Positions 52,366 to 60,958 are shown, numbered from the stretch's first letter. The stretch: 64,000 nucleotides of DNA from Streptomyces vinaceus (GCF_008704935.1 NZ_CP023692.1:992001-1056000); one strand, 5' to 3'. The notes: generated from the sequence alone by a model not told the origin. A program made the numbers and translations.

Positions 52366-52488
52366 ATGACATCGAATGCGCTCACCTCCCTGGCCCTGAC
52401 GCCCGCGCCCGGTCCCGCCTGGGTCCACCTGATCGTCATCGCCTTCGCCCTCCTGGTCCTCGTCCGCACCCTCGCCCGCCACCGGTAG
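52366..52488 (+). CDS. 40-residue single-TM peptide
   Basis: A short frame ATG-TAG with one hydrophobic helix, WVHLIVIAFALLVLVRTLA, followed by RHR. The first half is Thr/Ala/Pro-rich. It sits in the 239-base gap between the HATPase and DUF4230 genes. Codon use is GC-rich at third positions, as in real genes here. No clear ribosome site, so this is tentative. Confidence 0.45.
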   Translation: MTSNALTSLALTPAPGPAWVHLIVIAFALLVLVRTLARHR

Positions 52489-52537
52489 GCCCTCCCGCTT
52501 CCGGGCTGGCCGGGCCTCCACGGGGTAAGCGCGGAGC

Positions 52538-53200
52538 ATGGAAACCTCTTCGGATCGGCCGGGCGGCACGCGGCGCCCGTGGTGGGGACGGATCGCGGCC
52601 TCCGTGGCCGTGGTCGCGGTGCTGATCGCGCTCGTGGCGCGCTTCGGCCTGGTACCGGGATTCGACGGCCTCTTCGGTGAGCAGACCCGGGACCGCTCCG
52701 GCCCCGCTCTGCTCAAGTCCATCCAGGACATGGACCGTTACGAGGCCGCCGTGGGCAACTTCCAGGTGGTCGTGGACCTGGAGAAGGACGCGGCGTTCCT
52801 GCCGGACGCCATCCGCGGAACGCGCACCCTGTACGTGGGGGCCGGCACAGTCGGCGGCTACGTGGAGCTGGGCGGACTCGGCGAAGGCAGCGTCTCCGTG
52901 AACGACGACCGCACCAAGGCCTCGCTCCGGCTGCCGCACGCGGTGCTCGGCTCGGCCGCCCTCGACCCCGACCGCTCGTACGCGGTGTCCAAGCAGCGGG
53001 GCCTGCTCGACCGGATCGGCGATCTGTTCTCCGACAACCCGGCCGGCGAGCAGGCCGTGCAGAAGCTGGCCGCGCAGCACATCGGCGAGGCCGCCCGCGA
53101 CAGCGGTCTCGCCGAACGCGCCGAGAAGAACACCACGGCGATGCTGGAGGGGCTGCTGCGTTCCCTCGGCTTCCGTGAGGTGACCGTCTCCTACGGGTGA
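52538..53200 (+). CDS. DUF4230-family membrane-anchored protein
   Basis: 220 residues. One N-terminal membrane helix (IAASVAVVAVLIALVARFGL at about 19-38), then a domain with YEAAVGNFQVVVDLEKDAAF and TLYVGAGTVGGYVELGGL, the pattern of DUF4230. The family is exported but of unknown function. The last 10 bases overlap the 3' end of the convergent MscS gene. Confidence 0.82.
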   Translation: METSSDRPGGTRRPWWGRIAASVAVVAVLIALVARFGLVPGFDGLFGEQTRDRSGPALLKSIQDMDRYEAAVGNFQVVVDLEKDAAFLPDAIRGTRTLYVGAGTVGGYVELGGLGEGSVSVNDDRTKASLRLPHAVLGSAALDPDRSYAVSKQRGLLDRIGDLFSDNPAGEQAVQKLAAQHIGEAARDSGLAERAEKNTTAMLEGLLRSLGFREVTVSYG

Positions 53201-54255
53201 GGGGTGCGGCCCGGCCCGTCGTGCGGGGAGGGCCCCAGCAGCAGACGGGGCAGGGCGCCGGGGTGCTTCTCCGAGAGCCAGGCGACGAGCTGTTCCCGTA
53301 CGGCGCAGCGCACCGTCCACAGGTCGTCGGCGTCCTTGGCCGTGACGATCGCGCGGACGACCATGGTGGAGGGCGTCGTCTCCGTGACGGCGACGTCCCA
53401 GCCGCGGCCGTCCCACTGCGGGCACTGGTGCAGGATCTCGTGCACCTTGTCGCGGATGAGGTCCACGGGAGCGCTGTGGTCGCAGTGGAGGAAGACGGTG
53501 CCGGTCATCTGGACTCCGCCGCGGGACCAGTTCTCGAACGGGCGGGTGGTGAAGTACGAGACCGGCATCGTGATGCGGCGCTCGTCCCAGGTCCGTACGG
53601 CGAGGAAGGTGAGGGTGATCTCCTCCACCACTCCCCACTCGCCGGCGACGACGACCGTGTCGCCGATGCGCACCATGTCACCGAAGGCGATCTGGAACCC
53701 GGCGAACAGGTTTCCGAGCGTGGACTGGGCCGCGACGCCGGCCACGATGCCGATGATCCCGGCGGAGGCCAGCACGGAGGTGCCGAGGGCGCGGAAGCCG
53801 GGGAAGGTCAGGAGCATCGCCGCGGCCGCGACGACGGTGACGACCGCGGTCAGGACCCGCGTGATCAAGGTGACCTGGGTACGGACCCGGCGGAGCCTGG
53901 CGGGGTCGCGGGTGCCGGCCGCGTAGCGGGCGTATCCGGACTCCACGGCGGCCGAGGCCACGAGCACCGTCAGCCAGGCTCCGGCGCCGATCAGCACGAG
54001 CGAGAGGGTCCGGCCGACGGCCACCTCGTGCTCCCGCAGCGGCCGCCAGGCGGTCTGCCGGTACGCCGCCCTGAGCAGGGCGGCGAACAGCACGATCTGC
54101 AGGGCGTGGCGGCAGCGGCGCAGCGCGTTCCACAGGGGCGTTTCCGGGTGGCGCGCGTCGGCTCGGCGCAGCAGCAGGTCGGTGGCCCATCCGGCCGCGA
54201 GGGTGAGGAGGGCCGAGCCTCCCAGGACGATCAGCAAACGCAGGGCGTGGTTCAT
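53191..54255 (-). CDS. MscS-family mechanosensitive channel
   Basis: 354 residues, with four to five helices in the N-terminal half (LLIVLGGSALLTLAAGWATD; LSLVLIGAGAWLTVLVASAA; VLTAVVTVVAAAAMLLTFPG). The MscS pore helix and beta domain are LASAGIIGIVAGVAAQSTLG then NLFAGFQIAFGDMVRIGDTV and VVEEITLTFLAVRTWDERRI. Such channels open under osmotic downshock. GAGGAG lies close to the ATG. Adjacent stress genes make a role in osmotic homeostasis plausible. Confidence 0.92.
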   Translation of the reverse strand: MNHALRLLIVLGGSALLTLAAGWATDLLLRRADARHPETPLWNALRRCRHALQIVLFAALLRAAYRQTAWRPLREHEVAVGRTLSLVLIGAGAWLTVLVASAAVESGYARYAAGTRDPARLRRVRTQVTLITRVLTAVVTVVAAAAMLLTFPGFRALGTSVLASAGIIGIVAGVAAQSTLGNLFAGFQIAFGDMVRIGDTVVVAGEWGVVEEITLTFLAVRTWDERRITMPVSYFTTRPFENWSRGGVQMTGTVFLHCDHSAPVDLIRDKVHEILHQCPQWDGRGWDVAVTETTPSTMVVRAIVTAKDADDLWTVRCAVREQLVAWLSEKHPGALPRLLLGPSPHDGPGRTPHP

Positions 54256-54333
54256 GTCTCCTCGACGGGTGTAGGCGGCATGGACTTCTCCGCGCATGCC
54301 CGGACGAGGAGCGCCGACACGGCGAACCTGCGG

Positions 54334-54402
54334 CGCGGCCCGGATCGTCCGGTGTCCGCGGCCCGGATCGTCCGGTCGCCGCGGCCCGGATCGTCTAGTG
54401 GC
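54334..54402. repeat. Three 23-bp tandem repeats at hemerythrin stop
   Basis: CGCGGCCCGGATCGTC begins each of three copies at 54334, 54357 and 54380. In the third a C-to-A-type change (TCTAGT for TCCGGT) supplies the TAG stop of the hemerythrin gene, so the repeats lie at and after its 3' end. Confidence 0.9.
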
Positions 54403-54949
54403 CGCGGCCGGTGAGGAAGTCCCGTGCGCGGTCGACCAGTCCCGTGCCGGCGGAGAGCAGCCTGTGGTGCGGCTGCGCCGGGAGGGCGCCCGGGTGGGGG
54501 CGGGTCGGGGCGAACTTCTTGGCCCGGCGCACCCGGGCACCCAGCACATCGAGCTCCTGCGGGGTGCACGCCTGGCGCAGCCGGGGGAACAGGTTCTCCT
54601 CCTCGTCGTACACGTGGGCGGTGACCTCGGCCTTCAGGACGGCGAGCAGCTGGTCGAACTCGGGCGCCGAGGCGTCCAGCCCCTCCAGGTCCTTCAGCAG
54701 CTTCTCGACGCGCGCGTGGTCGGCGAGTTCCTTGTCCGCGATGAGGTCGCCGTCCGGGAAGTACTCCCGGATCGCCGGGTAGAGGTGTTCCTCCTCCGCC
54801 ACCGAGTGACGGACCAGTTCGATGGTGAGCTGCTCGGCGGCCTTCTGCCGTTCGCCCGCCGGGGTGGTGTGCTCGATCCGGTCGAACAGCCCGTCCACCT
54901 CGCGGTGGTCGACGGTCAGTTCGGTGATGATGTCCCCTGCGTGTCCCAT
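54395..54949 (-). CDS. Hemerythrin/HHE-domain protein
   Basis: 184 residues. The metal ligands are in TVDHREVDGLFDRIE (His15), RHSVAEEEHLYPAIRE, DHARVEKLL and HVYDEEENLFPRLR, the repeated HHE pattern that binds a di-iron centre. These proteins bind oxygen or NO-type ligands or protect from oxidative stress. The last 35 residues are Pro/His-rich (PHPGALPAQPHHRL) and beyond the domain. The start follows a weak AAGGAG at 8-9 bases. The TAG stop is part of a tandem repeat. Confidence 0.93.
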   Translation of the reverse strand: MGHAGDIITELTVDHREVDGLFDRIEHTTPAGERQKAAEQLTIELVRHSVAEEEHLYPAIREYFPDGDLIADKELADHARVEKLLKDLEGLDASAPEFDQLLAVLKAEVTAHVYDEEENLFPRLRQACTPQELDVLGARVRRAKKFAPTRPHPGALPAQPHHRLLSAGTGLVDRARDFLTGRGH

Positions 54950-55133
54950 GCTGTTGCTCCTTTCCGGTCGCCGCGCGCGTACCCGCGATCACGCGGCGCT
55001 AACGGGAGCACGGGCGGCCCGCGGCGGCCGGCGCATGGTGCGCCCGGGGGCGGGTAGCCGGGCCCTGAACGGTACGCAGGCGGCGACCGGCACCGTGCGG
55101 TGCCGGGCCGCCGACGCCACGGAAGGGGTGCAT

Positions 55134-55583
55134 GTGTCACACGTCGAGGAGTACGTAGAGGTCAACGTCCCCGTGCGGACGGCATACAACCAGTGGACGC
55201 AGTTCGAGGACTTCCCCGCCTTCATGGAAGGGGTCGAGCGCATCGACCAGCGCACGGACACACTGACCCACTGGGTCACGAACGTCAACGGCGTGCAGCG
55301 CGAGTTCGACGCGCAGATCACCGAGCAGCTCCCGGACCGGCGCGTCGCGTGGATGACGGTGGACGGGGAGGCGCGCCAGGCCGGTCTGGTCACTTTCCAG
55401 CCGATCGACGCGACCACCACCAAGGTCGTCCTGCACATGAACTGGGTGCCCGACGGCCTGGCGGAGACGGCCGCCGACAAGCTGGGCTTCGTCAAGCGCC
55501 AGGTGGCCGGCGATCTGAAGCGGTTCAAACTGTTCATCGAGTCGCGCGGCGTGGAAACGGGCGCCTGGCGGGGCGAGGTCTGA
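55134..55583 (+). CDS. SRPBCC-family (cyclase/dehydrase-like) protein
   Basis: 149 residues. VEEYVEVNVPVRTAYNQWTQ and FEDFPAFMEGVERIDQRTDT open a START/SRPBCC fold, which contains a hydrophobic ligand cavity; WVPDGLAETAADKLGFVKRQ is near the end. Streptomyces has many such cyclase/dehydrase-like or stress proteins of unknown ligand. GTG 55134 has GGAAGGGG 5 bases upstream. The DUF1206 gene begins 5 bases after the stop, so the two are an operon. Confidence 0.85.
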   Translation: MSHVEEYVEVNVPVRTAYNQWTQFEDFPAFMEGVERIDQRTDTLTHWVTNVNGVQREFDAQITEQLPDRRVAWMTVDGEARQAGLVTFQPIDATTTKVVLHMNWVPDGLAETAADKLGFVKRQVAGDLKRFKLFIESRGVETGAWRGEV

Positions 55584-55588
55584 GCGCG

Positions 55589-56413
55589 ATGAGACGCGGG
55601 GGCGGTGGCAGGGGTGTCCGGGCCGCGTCGCGCGGCGGCGGGTTGCGGGAGGTCACGGCGCGTTGCGGGCTGGTGACGCGCGGGGTGCTGTACGCGCTGG
55701 TCGGGTTGCTGGCCCTGCGCGTGGCCTTCGGTGACAACGGGGGTGAGGAGGCCGACCGCGAGGGCGCCCTCCGGGAACTGGTCGGCAAGCCCTACGGCGG
55801 CGTCCTGGTCTGGGCCGTCGGCGTCGGGCTCGTCTGCATGATGCTGTGGCGCCTGTCGGAGTCGGTGTTCGGCGCGGCCGGGCCGGACGGCCGCAAGCCC
55901 GGAAAACGGCTGGCCTCGGCCGGCCGCGCGGTCTTCTACGCCGTGGCCGCCTTCTCCGTCCTGTCCTTCGCCGCGGGCGGCGGCGGGCACTCCGGGGACC
56001 AGCAGTCCCGCGAGGTGACCGCCAGGGCGCTGGGGCTGCCGGCCGGCCAGTGGCTGGTGGGTGCGGCAGGGCTGGGGATCGCCGTCGCGGGCGTGGTCAT
56101 CGCGGTGCAGGCGGCGCGGCGGTCCTTCCGCAAGCACCTGGCGATGGGCGGGGTGCCGGACTGGGGGCGCAGGGGCGTCGACTTCCTCGGGGTCGTCGGC
56201 GGCCTGGCCCGGGGCGCCGTGTTCGCGGCGGCCGGCTCGTTCGCCGTGTACGCCGCGGTGCGCTACGACCCGGCGCAGGCGAAGGGCGTCGACGACACCC
56301 TGAGGTCGTTCGCCGGGACCGCGGCGGGGCCGTGGCTGCTGGTCGCCGTGGCCGTCGGCCTGATGCTCTTCGGCGTGTTCTCGTGGGCGATGGCCCGGTG
56401 GCGAGAGGTCTGA
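55589..56413 (+). CDS. DUF1206-family membrane protein
   Basis: 274 residues with three pairs of helices, each around a GL.TRG.LYALVGLLAL-like repeat (CGLVTRGVLYALVGLLALRV; SAGRAVFYAVAAFSVLSFAA; GGLARGAVFAAAGSFAVYAA). This internal threefold pattern is characteristic of DUF1206, a six-helix family of unknown function. It is the second gene of an operon with the SRPBCC gene. Confidence 0.85.
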   Translation: MRRGGGGRGVRAASRGGGLREVTARCGLVTRGVLYALVGLLALRVAFGDNGGEEADREGALRELVGKPYGGVLVWAVGVGLVCMMLWRLSESVFGAAGPDGRKPGKRLASAGRAVFYAVAAFSVLSFAAGGGGHSGDQQSREVTARALGLPAGQWLVGAAGLGIAVAGVVIAVQAARRSFRKHLAMGGVPDWGRRGVDFLGVVGGLARGAVFAAAGSFAVYAAVRYDPAQAKGVDDTLRSFAGTAAGPWLLVAVAVGLMLFGVFSWAMARWREV

Positions 56414-56496
56414 GACGGCGACCGTGGCATCTCGGCCAACTTGCCCGTACGCCCCTGCACGCCCCCCGCAGTGACGTTCCATCAGCCCTGTATGGG

Positions 56497-56511
56497 GGCA
56501 CCCGTGGTGCC
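56497..56511. promoter_or_regulatory. Dyad upstream of ramR
   Basis: GGCACC-CGT-GGTGCC, a perfect 6-bp inverted repeat 30 bases before the ramR ATG. A possible operator or leader hairpin. Confidence 0.4.
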
Positions 56512-56540
56512 GTTGGTACGTCTACCGAGGAGCGCACACG

Positions 56541-57149
56541 ATGACGAAGGTCCTCGTCCTGCACAGCGTCAGCCTGGTCAGGTCGGCCCTGGCCGCACTT
56601 CTGAGATCCGAGGGGCCGTTCGACGTCACGTCGGCGGGGTGGCGGTCCGCGGCCCGCCAGAGCGAGTCGTTACGACCAGACGTGACGGTCGTCGACCTCG
56701 ACTGTCCGGGGGCGACGGCCGTCTTCTCCTGCGACAAGCGCGCGGACCACCAGGTCCTCGCACCCCCGGCCCCGGTCCTGGTGCTCGCCTCGACCGGCGC
56801 GCCCGGGCTGCTGCACCGCGCGTTCCGCGCCGAGGCGCGCGGCTACGTCGACAAGGACGGCTCGCCGGGGCGGCTCGTACGGGCGGTCCGGAAGGTCGCC
56901 GCGGGGGAACGCTTCATCGACGCCTCGCTGGCCTCCGCGTTCATGGAGGCCGACCCCGTGCCCCTGAGCCCGCGGGAGCTGAGCGTGCTGACCCGGGCTG
57001 CGGAAGGCGATTCGATCGCCGAGATCGCCCGTACGCTGCACCTGGCGAGCGGGACGGTACGCAACTACATGGCCGCGGCGACCCGTAAGACCGGTGCGCG
57101 CAACCTCATCGACGCGATCCGGATATCCCGGCGGGCCGGCTGGGTCTGA
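56541..57149 (+). CDS. ramR: RamR-like LuxR-type orphan response regulator (TTA codon)
   Basis: 202 residues. The receiver-like N-terminus has Asp52/Asp54 (VVDLDC) and Lys105 (YVDKDG) but the usual acidic pair near residue 8-9 is His-Ser (VLVLHSVSLVRSAL), so phosphorylation is doubtful. The C-terminal LuxR helix-turn-helix is LSPRELSVLTRAAEGDSIAE then LHLASGTVRNYMAAATRKTG. RamR/AmfR activates the lanthipeptide operon in Streptomyces. Codon 44 (56670-56672) is TTA, read by bldA tRNA. It converges on ramB, 18 bases apart. GAGGAG precedes the ATG. Confidence 0.88.
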   Translation: MTKVLVLHSVSLVRSALAALLRSEGPFDVTSAGWRSAARQSESLRPDVTVVDLDCPGATAVFSCDKRADHQVLAPPAPVLVLASTGAPGLLHRAFRAEARGYVDKDGSPGRLVRAVRKVAAGERFIDASLASAFMEADPVPLSPRELSVLTRAAEGDSIAEIARTLHLASGTVRNYMAAATRKTGARNLIDAIRISRRAGWV

Positions 57150-57167
57150 TCCGCGGGCGGCGCGCGG

Positions 57168-58942
57168 TCACTCGTCGGGCGCCCGGTGCCACCTCCCCAC
57201 CAGATCGCGGTACAAGGCTGACCTGGCGGGGAGTTCTTCATGTGTGCCGCAGACGGCGCGGGTCCCGTCGAGGACGAGGACCCGGTCCGCCCGGGCCGCG
57301 GACGAGACGCGGTGGGCCACGACGACGAGGGTGCCGCCGCGCTCCGCGAGGGCCCGTTCCGCACGCTCCTCGGCCGCCGGGTCCAGGTGGCAGGTCGCCT
57401 CGTCGAGCAGCAGCAGCGGAGCGGGCGAGAGGTAGGCGGCGGCGAGCGCGAGCTGCTGGCTCTCGCCCCGGGACAGCAGCCGGGGTGACACCTCGGCGTC
57501 CAGGCCGCCGAGCTTCGCCACCAGATCGTCCAGCCCGAGGGCGCCGACGGCTCGCCGTACGTCCGCGTCGCCCGGCCCGGGGGCGCCCGGGGCCGCGGCG
57601 AGGTGGGTCAGGTTCTCCCGTACGGTGCCGGTGAACACGTAGGCCTGCTGCGGCAGCAGGGTCCGCCGGGGGTCCGGGCCGGCGGCGCCCCTCGGCGGCT
57701 CACGGCGGGCGGCCTCCCCGGCGACGAGGACCGATCCGGCGTCGGGCGCCAGCATTCCGGCGAGCAGCGCGGTGAGCGTGGACTTGCCGATTCCGCTCGG
57801 TCCGACCACCGCCAGGTGCTCCCCCGGGCGCACCACCAGGTCGAGGTCGTCGAGTACGGGAGCCGCGCCGGGGCCGTAGGCGAAGGTGACGCCCCGGAGC
57901 TCGGCGGCGGCGCCGGTCCGCGGCCGGAGCGGCGGGGGCCGGTCCGGTGTCACGGGGCCGTGGCCGGCCGGGTCCGGCGCCACCGGAGCGGCGAAGCGTT
58001 CGAGGACCACGAGCAGCCGGGTTCCGGCGGAACCCAGCGCGGTCATCAGGGAGTTGAGGGCGGGCAGCAGGGACTGCACCAGGTACGTGAGGCCGCCGGC
58101 CAGCGTTCCGGCGGTGATCCCGCGGCCCAGCAGCCAGGGCGTCGCCGCGAGCAGTGCGACGACGGGCAGCCGGCCGGCCGTGCCCAGGGCCAGGGTGCGC
58201 AGGGCCGCCCAGCCCGCGAGGGTGCGTGCCAGCCGCTCCTGGGCGGCGATCAGGGGCTCCACCCGGGCTTGAGCTGCGGCCCGTCCGCCGCAGGCCGCGA
58301 TGTCGCGCAGGCCCCCGGCCAGCGTCCCCACCCGGTCGGCCAGCGCCTCGTCGGTGTCCAGGGACCGGCGCTGTACGGCGGCCAGGGGGCGCAGCGTGGC
58401 CAGGAAGGCCGCCAGGCCCAGCAGCAGGGGCGGCAGGACGACCAGCAGCAGCACGGGCGCGAGGGCGGCCATCCCGGCGAGGGCCCCCACGGCGGTGAAC
58501 ACGAACGAACGCGCCGTCAGGACCAGCCCCGCGAAGGAGTCCCGGGCCATCTCCGTCTGCTGGGTCAGCCGGGACACGGCGCCGGTGTCGCCGGCGGCCG
58601 CGGGGTCGGCGACCGCCCGGTCCAGCGCCTGCCGCACCGCCCGCCGGACCAGTCCGTCCCGCAGCGGTTCCACGAGGTCCGCGAGGGCGGCGAACACACC
58701 GCGCAGTGCGAACCCGCCGAGCAGCGCTCCGGCTCCGGCCGCGGCCAGCCAGCCGAGACCGGCGGCGGTGCGGCCGGCGAGGAACCCGTCGTCGAGGGCG
58801 CGGGCCACGCCGTAGCCGCCGAGGAAGGTGTGCGCGGACTCCAGGAGCGACCATGCCGCGAGCCGGCCGACGGCCCCTTTGCGGCCGCGCAGGAACCGCC
58901 GGCCCTCGGGGCCACCCGGGCCCAGGCCCCTCCCCCGGTCAC
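57168..58942 (-). CDS. ramB: RamB-like ABC exporter, permease-ATPase half (apparent frameshift near start)
   Basis: The main frame runs from a GTG at 58808 to the stop at 57168, 546 residues: a six-helix membrane domain, then Walker A VVGPSGIGKSTLTALLAG, a signature LSRGESQQLALAAAYL (SGGQ replaced by SRGES), Walker B PLLLLDEATCHLD and switch VVAHRVSSAARADRV. Family-like sequence (GRLAAWSLLESAHTFLGGYG) extends 45 codons upstream in the same frame without a start. One extra G in a G5 run (58932-58936 as C5) would join it to a GTG at 58942 that overlaps the ramA stop as GTGA. So the full product is probably about 591 residues. Exports the lanthipeptide with RamA. Confidence 0.82.
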
Positions 58943-60750
58943 CGCGCCGCCTCCCGCTCGGCGTCCAGCTCCGCGTCCGGTTCCCCGCCCCGATCCGCGT
59001 CCCGGTGCGTGTCGGCGGCGCCGAACACCGCCCGGTAGGCGGGCTCGTGCCGCCACAGCTCTTCGTGGGTTCCGGTCGCCCGTACCCGCCCGTCCTCCAG
59101 CCATACGACGAGATCGGCGCGGGCCGCGGACGAGAGGCGGTGCGCGACCACGATCCGGGTGCCCGGCCGGATCTCGCGGGCGAGGGCCCGCTCCACCTCC
59201 CGGGCCGTGACGGTGTCGAGGCTGGAGGTGGCGTCGTCCAGCACCAGGAGCCGGCCCGCGTGGGCGAACGCCCGCGCCAGCCCGAGCCGTTGCACCTCTC
59301 CTCCCGACATCGGGGCGTCGGCGAGGTGGGTGCCGTACGCGTGCGGCAGGCGCCGTACGAACAGGTCGGCCCCCGCCGCGCGGGCGGCGGCGCGCACCGC
59401 TTCCGGCCCGGGATCCGGCTCCGCGCCGAACGCGATCGCCTCGCCGACCGTCTCCCCGAGCAGCACGGGCCGGTCGAAGGCGTACCCGACCTCGCGGCGC
59501 AGTGCCTCGGCGGTCAGCTCCGGCAGGGGCACCCCGTCCAGCAGCACCCGGCCCGCGTCGGGGTCGGTGAGCCGGCCGGCCACGGCGGCGAACAGGGTCT
59601 TGCCGGCGCCCGAGCGGCCCACCACGGCCACGGTGGCGCCTCCGGGGATCACCAGGCTGATGTCGTGCAGGACCGTCGCCCCCTCGCGCACGACCCGTAC
59701 GCCCTCCAGTTCCAGGGTGCCGGGGCCGTCCTCCGGCAGCCCCGCCCGGCCGTGGCCCAGCTCGGGCAGGGCCAGGAGGGCGGCGGTCCGCCGGGCCGCG
59801 GACCGGCCCCGGACCACGGCCGCGAGGCCGCCGGTCACGGCGCCGATGCCGGCCGCGAGGCCCGCGTACCGTACGGCGGCGAGGAGCTCGCCGACGCCGA
59901 TGGCCCCGGCCGACAGGCGGATGCCGCCGACGGCCAGGACCGCGTACAGGAGCAGCGGCATGAGGACGGACGAGCGGGCCGTGGTGGCGCCGTACACCTG
60001 CCACATCCGCCGGCCCTCGGTGCCCAGCTCGGGCAACCGGGCCAGGATCCGGGCGCGTTCGCGCTCCGCGGTGCCGGCTGCGGCGATCGTACGGGCCCCG
60101 GCCAGCGCCTCGGTCAGCCGGCCGGCGGTCTCCAGCTGGACCTGCTGGTAGCGGGCGACGCTCATGTGGGTGTCGCGGGCGAAGGCGCGCAGCAGGAGCA
60201 CCAGGAACGGGATGCCGACGAGGAAGGCGAGCGCCGTCCACACGTCGATGAGGAAGAGGGCGGTCACCGCGCCGAGCGGCGGCAGCAGCGCCGCGACGGC
60301 GTGCGCGACGGCGGCCGGGACCTTGCCGGCCTCGGTGGCGTGTGCGGTCAGCCGGGCCGCCGTCTCGCCGGGTGTGTGGCGGGCCGCGTGGTGCGGGGCC
60401 GTCCGCAGCAGCCGGGCGAGCGCGAGGCGGCGCAGGCGGGCGGTCGAGCGGCCGTCGACCTCGCCGCTCAAGCGGGCGGCGGCCGCGTCCAGGAGCACCT
60501 CGGCCGCGATGACCGCGGCGCACAGCAGGGTCCAGGCGGGGCCCGCCGGGGCGCGGCGCAGCAGCAGGTCGAGGGCGTGGCCGAGGACGGCGGGTTCGGC
60601 GAGCGCCGCCGCGGCGGCGCCCAGCGTGCATCCGAGGACGGCGGCGGTCCGCCCGGCGCTGTGCCGGGCCGCCGCCACGAGGGCCCGGTCGGCGGTGCGT
60701 GCCATGGCCGCGGCCTGCGCCGTACCGGCCTCCGCGTCGGGGGGGCTCAT
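58939..60750 (-). CDS. ramA: RamA-like ABC exporter, permease-ATPase half
   Basis: 603 residues. An N-terminal ABC-type membrane domain (about 30-315) is followed by an ATPase with Walker A AVVGRSGAGKTLFAAVAG, signature MSGGEVQRLGLARAFAHAG, Walker B LLVLDDATSSLD and switch IVVAHRLSSAARADLV. The Walker B Asp is followed by Asp where Glu is usual, so hydrolysis may be slow; RamB has the normal Glu. The pair would form a heterodimeric exporter. It is the third gene after ramC and ramS, and 73 bases separate the ramS stop from its ATG. ATG 60750 lies in GC-rich sequence with weak ribosome site. Confidence 0.88.
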   Translation of the reverse strand: MSPPDAEAGTAQAAAMARTADRALVAAARHSAGRTAAVLGCTLGAAAAALAEPAVLGHALDLLLRRAPAGPAWTLLCAAVIAAEVLLDAAAARLSGEVDGRSTARLRRLALARLLRTAPHHAARHTPGETAARLTAHATEAGKVPAAVAHAVAALLPPLGAVTALFLIDVWTALAFLVGIPFLVLLLRAFARDTHMSVARYQQVQLETAGRLTEALAGARTIAAAGTAERERARILARLPELGTEGRRMWQVYGATTARSSVLMPLLLYAVLAVGGIRLSAGAIGVGELLAAVRYAGLAAGIGAVTGGLAAVVRGRSAARRTAALLALPELGHGRAGLPEDGPGTLELEGVRVVREGATVLHDISLVIPGGATVAVVGRSGAGKTLFAAVAGRLTDPDAGRVLLDGVPLPELTAEALRREVGYAFDRPVLLGETVGEAIAFGAEPDPGPEAVRAAARAAGADLFVRRLPHAYGTHLADAPMSGGEVQRLGLARAFAHAGRLLVLDDATSSLDTVTAREVERALAREIRPGTRIVVAHRLSSAARADLVVWLEDGRVRATGTHEELWRHEPAYRAVFGAADTHRDADRGGEPDAELDAEREAAR

Positions 60751-60823
60751 CGGCGGGTCCTCCAGTCGCGGGTACGTGGTGCGGGCCCGGGCGGCGAACC
60801 GCCCGGGCCCGACATGGCCTGCG

Positions 60824-60958
60824 TCAGTTACAGGTCGTGACGCTCAGGCTGCTGTCCCCGCACAGGAGCAGGCTGGCGCGGCTGCCGCCGCCGGTCATCG
60901 CGACCTCGGTGGCCTCTTCCTTCGGGGTCTCCATCGACTGCAGGTCAAGAAGGGTCAT
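60824..60958 (-). CDS. ramS: SapB/RamS-like class III lanthipeptide precursor
   Basis: 44 residues, too short to be found by usual length cut-offs. The leader starts MTLLDLQSMETPKEEA, including the LxLQ-type helix that docks on RamC, and the core ends SRASLLLCGDSSLSVTTCN. The core matches Streptomyces coelicolor SapB as I recall it, except that two extra Gly precede Ser (TGGGS rather than TGS) and Val replaces Ile. The two S-x2-S-x3-C/S-x2-S-x3-C patterns fit two labionin/lanthionine rings (SRASLLLC and SLSVTTC regions). AGAGGA precedes the ATG by 8 bases. The start lies inside the end of ramC (14-base overlap). The product is an amphiphile that lowers surface tension for aerial hyphae. Confidence 0.93.
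   Translation of the reverse strand: MTLLDLQSMETPKEEATEVAMTGGGSRASLLLCGDSSLSVTTCN

Noticed and set aside
58565..60631. 688-codon Arg/Pro-rich frame overlapping ramA and ramB
   Set aside because: Wrong frame for the ABC motifs; composition is that of a frame-shifted shadow.
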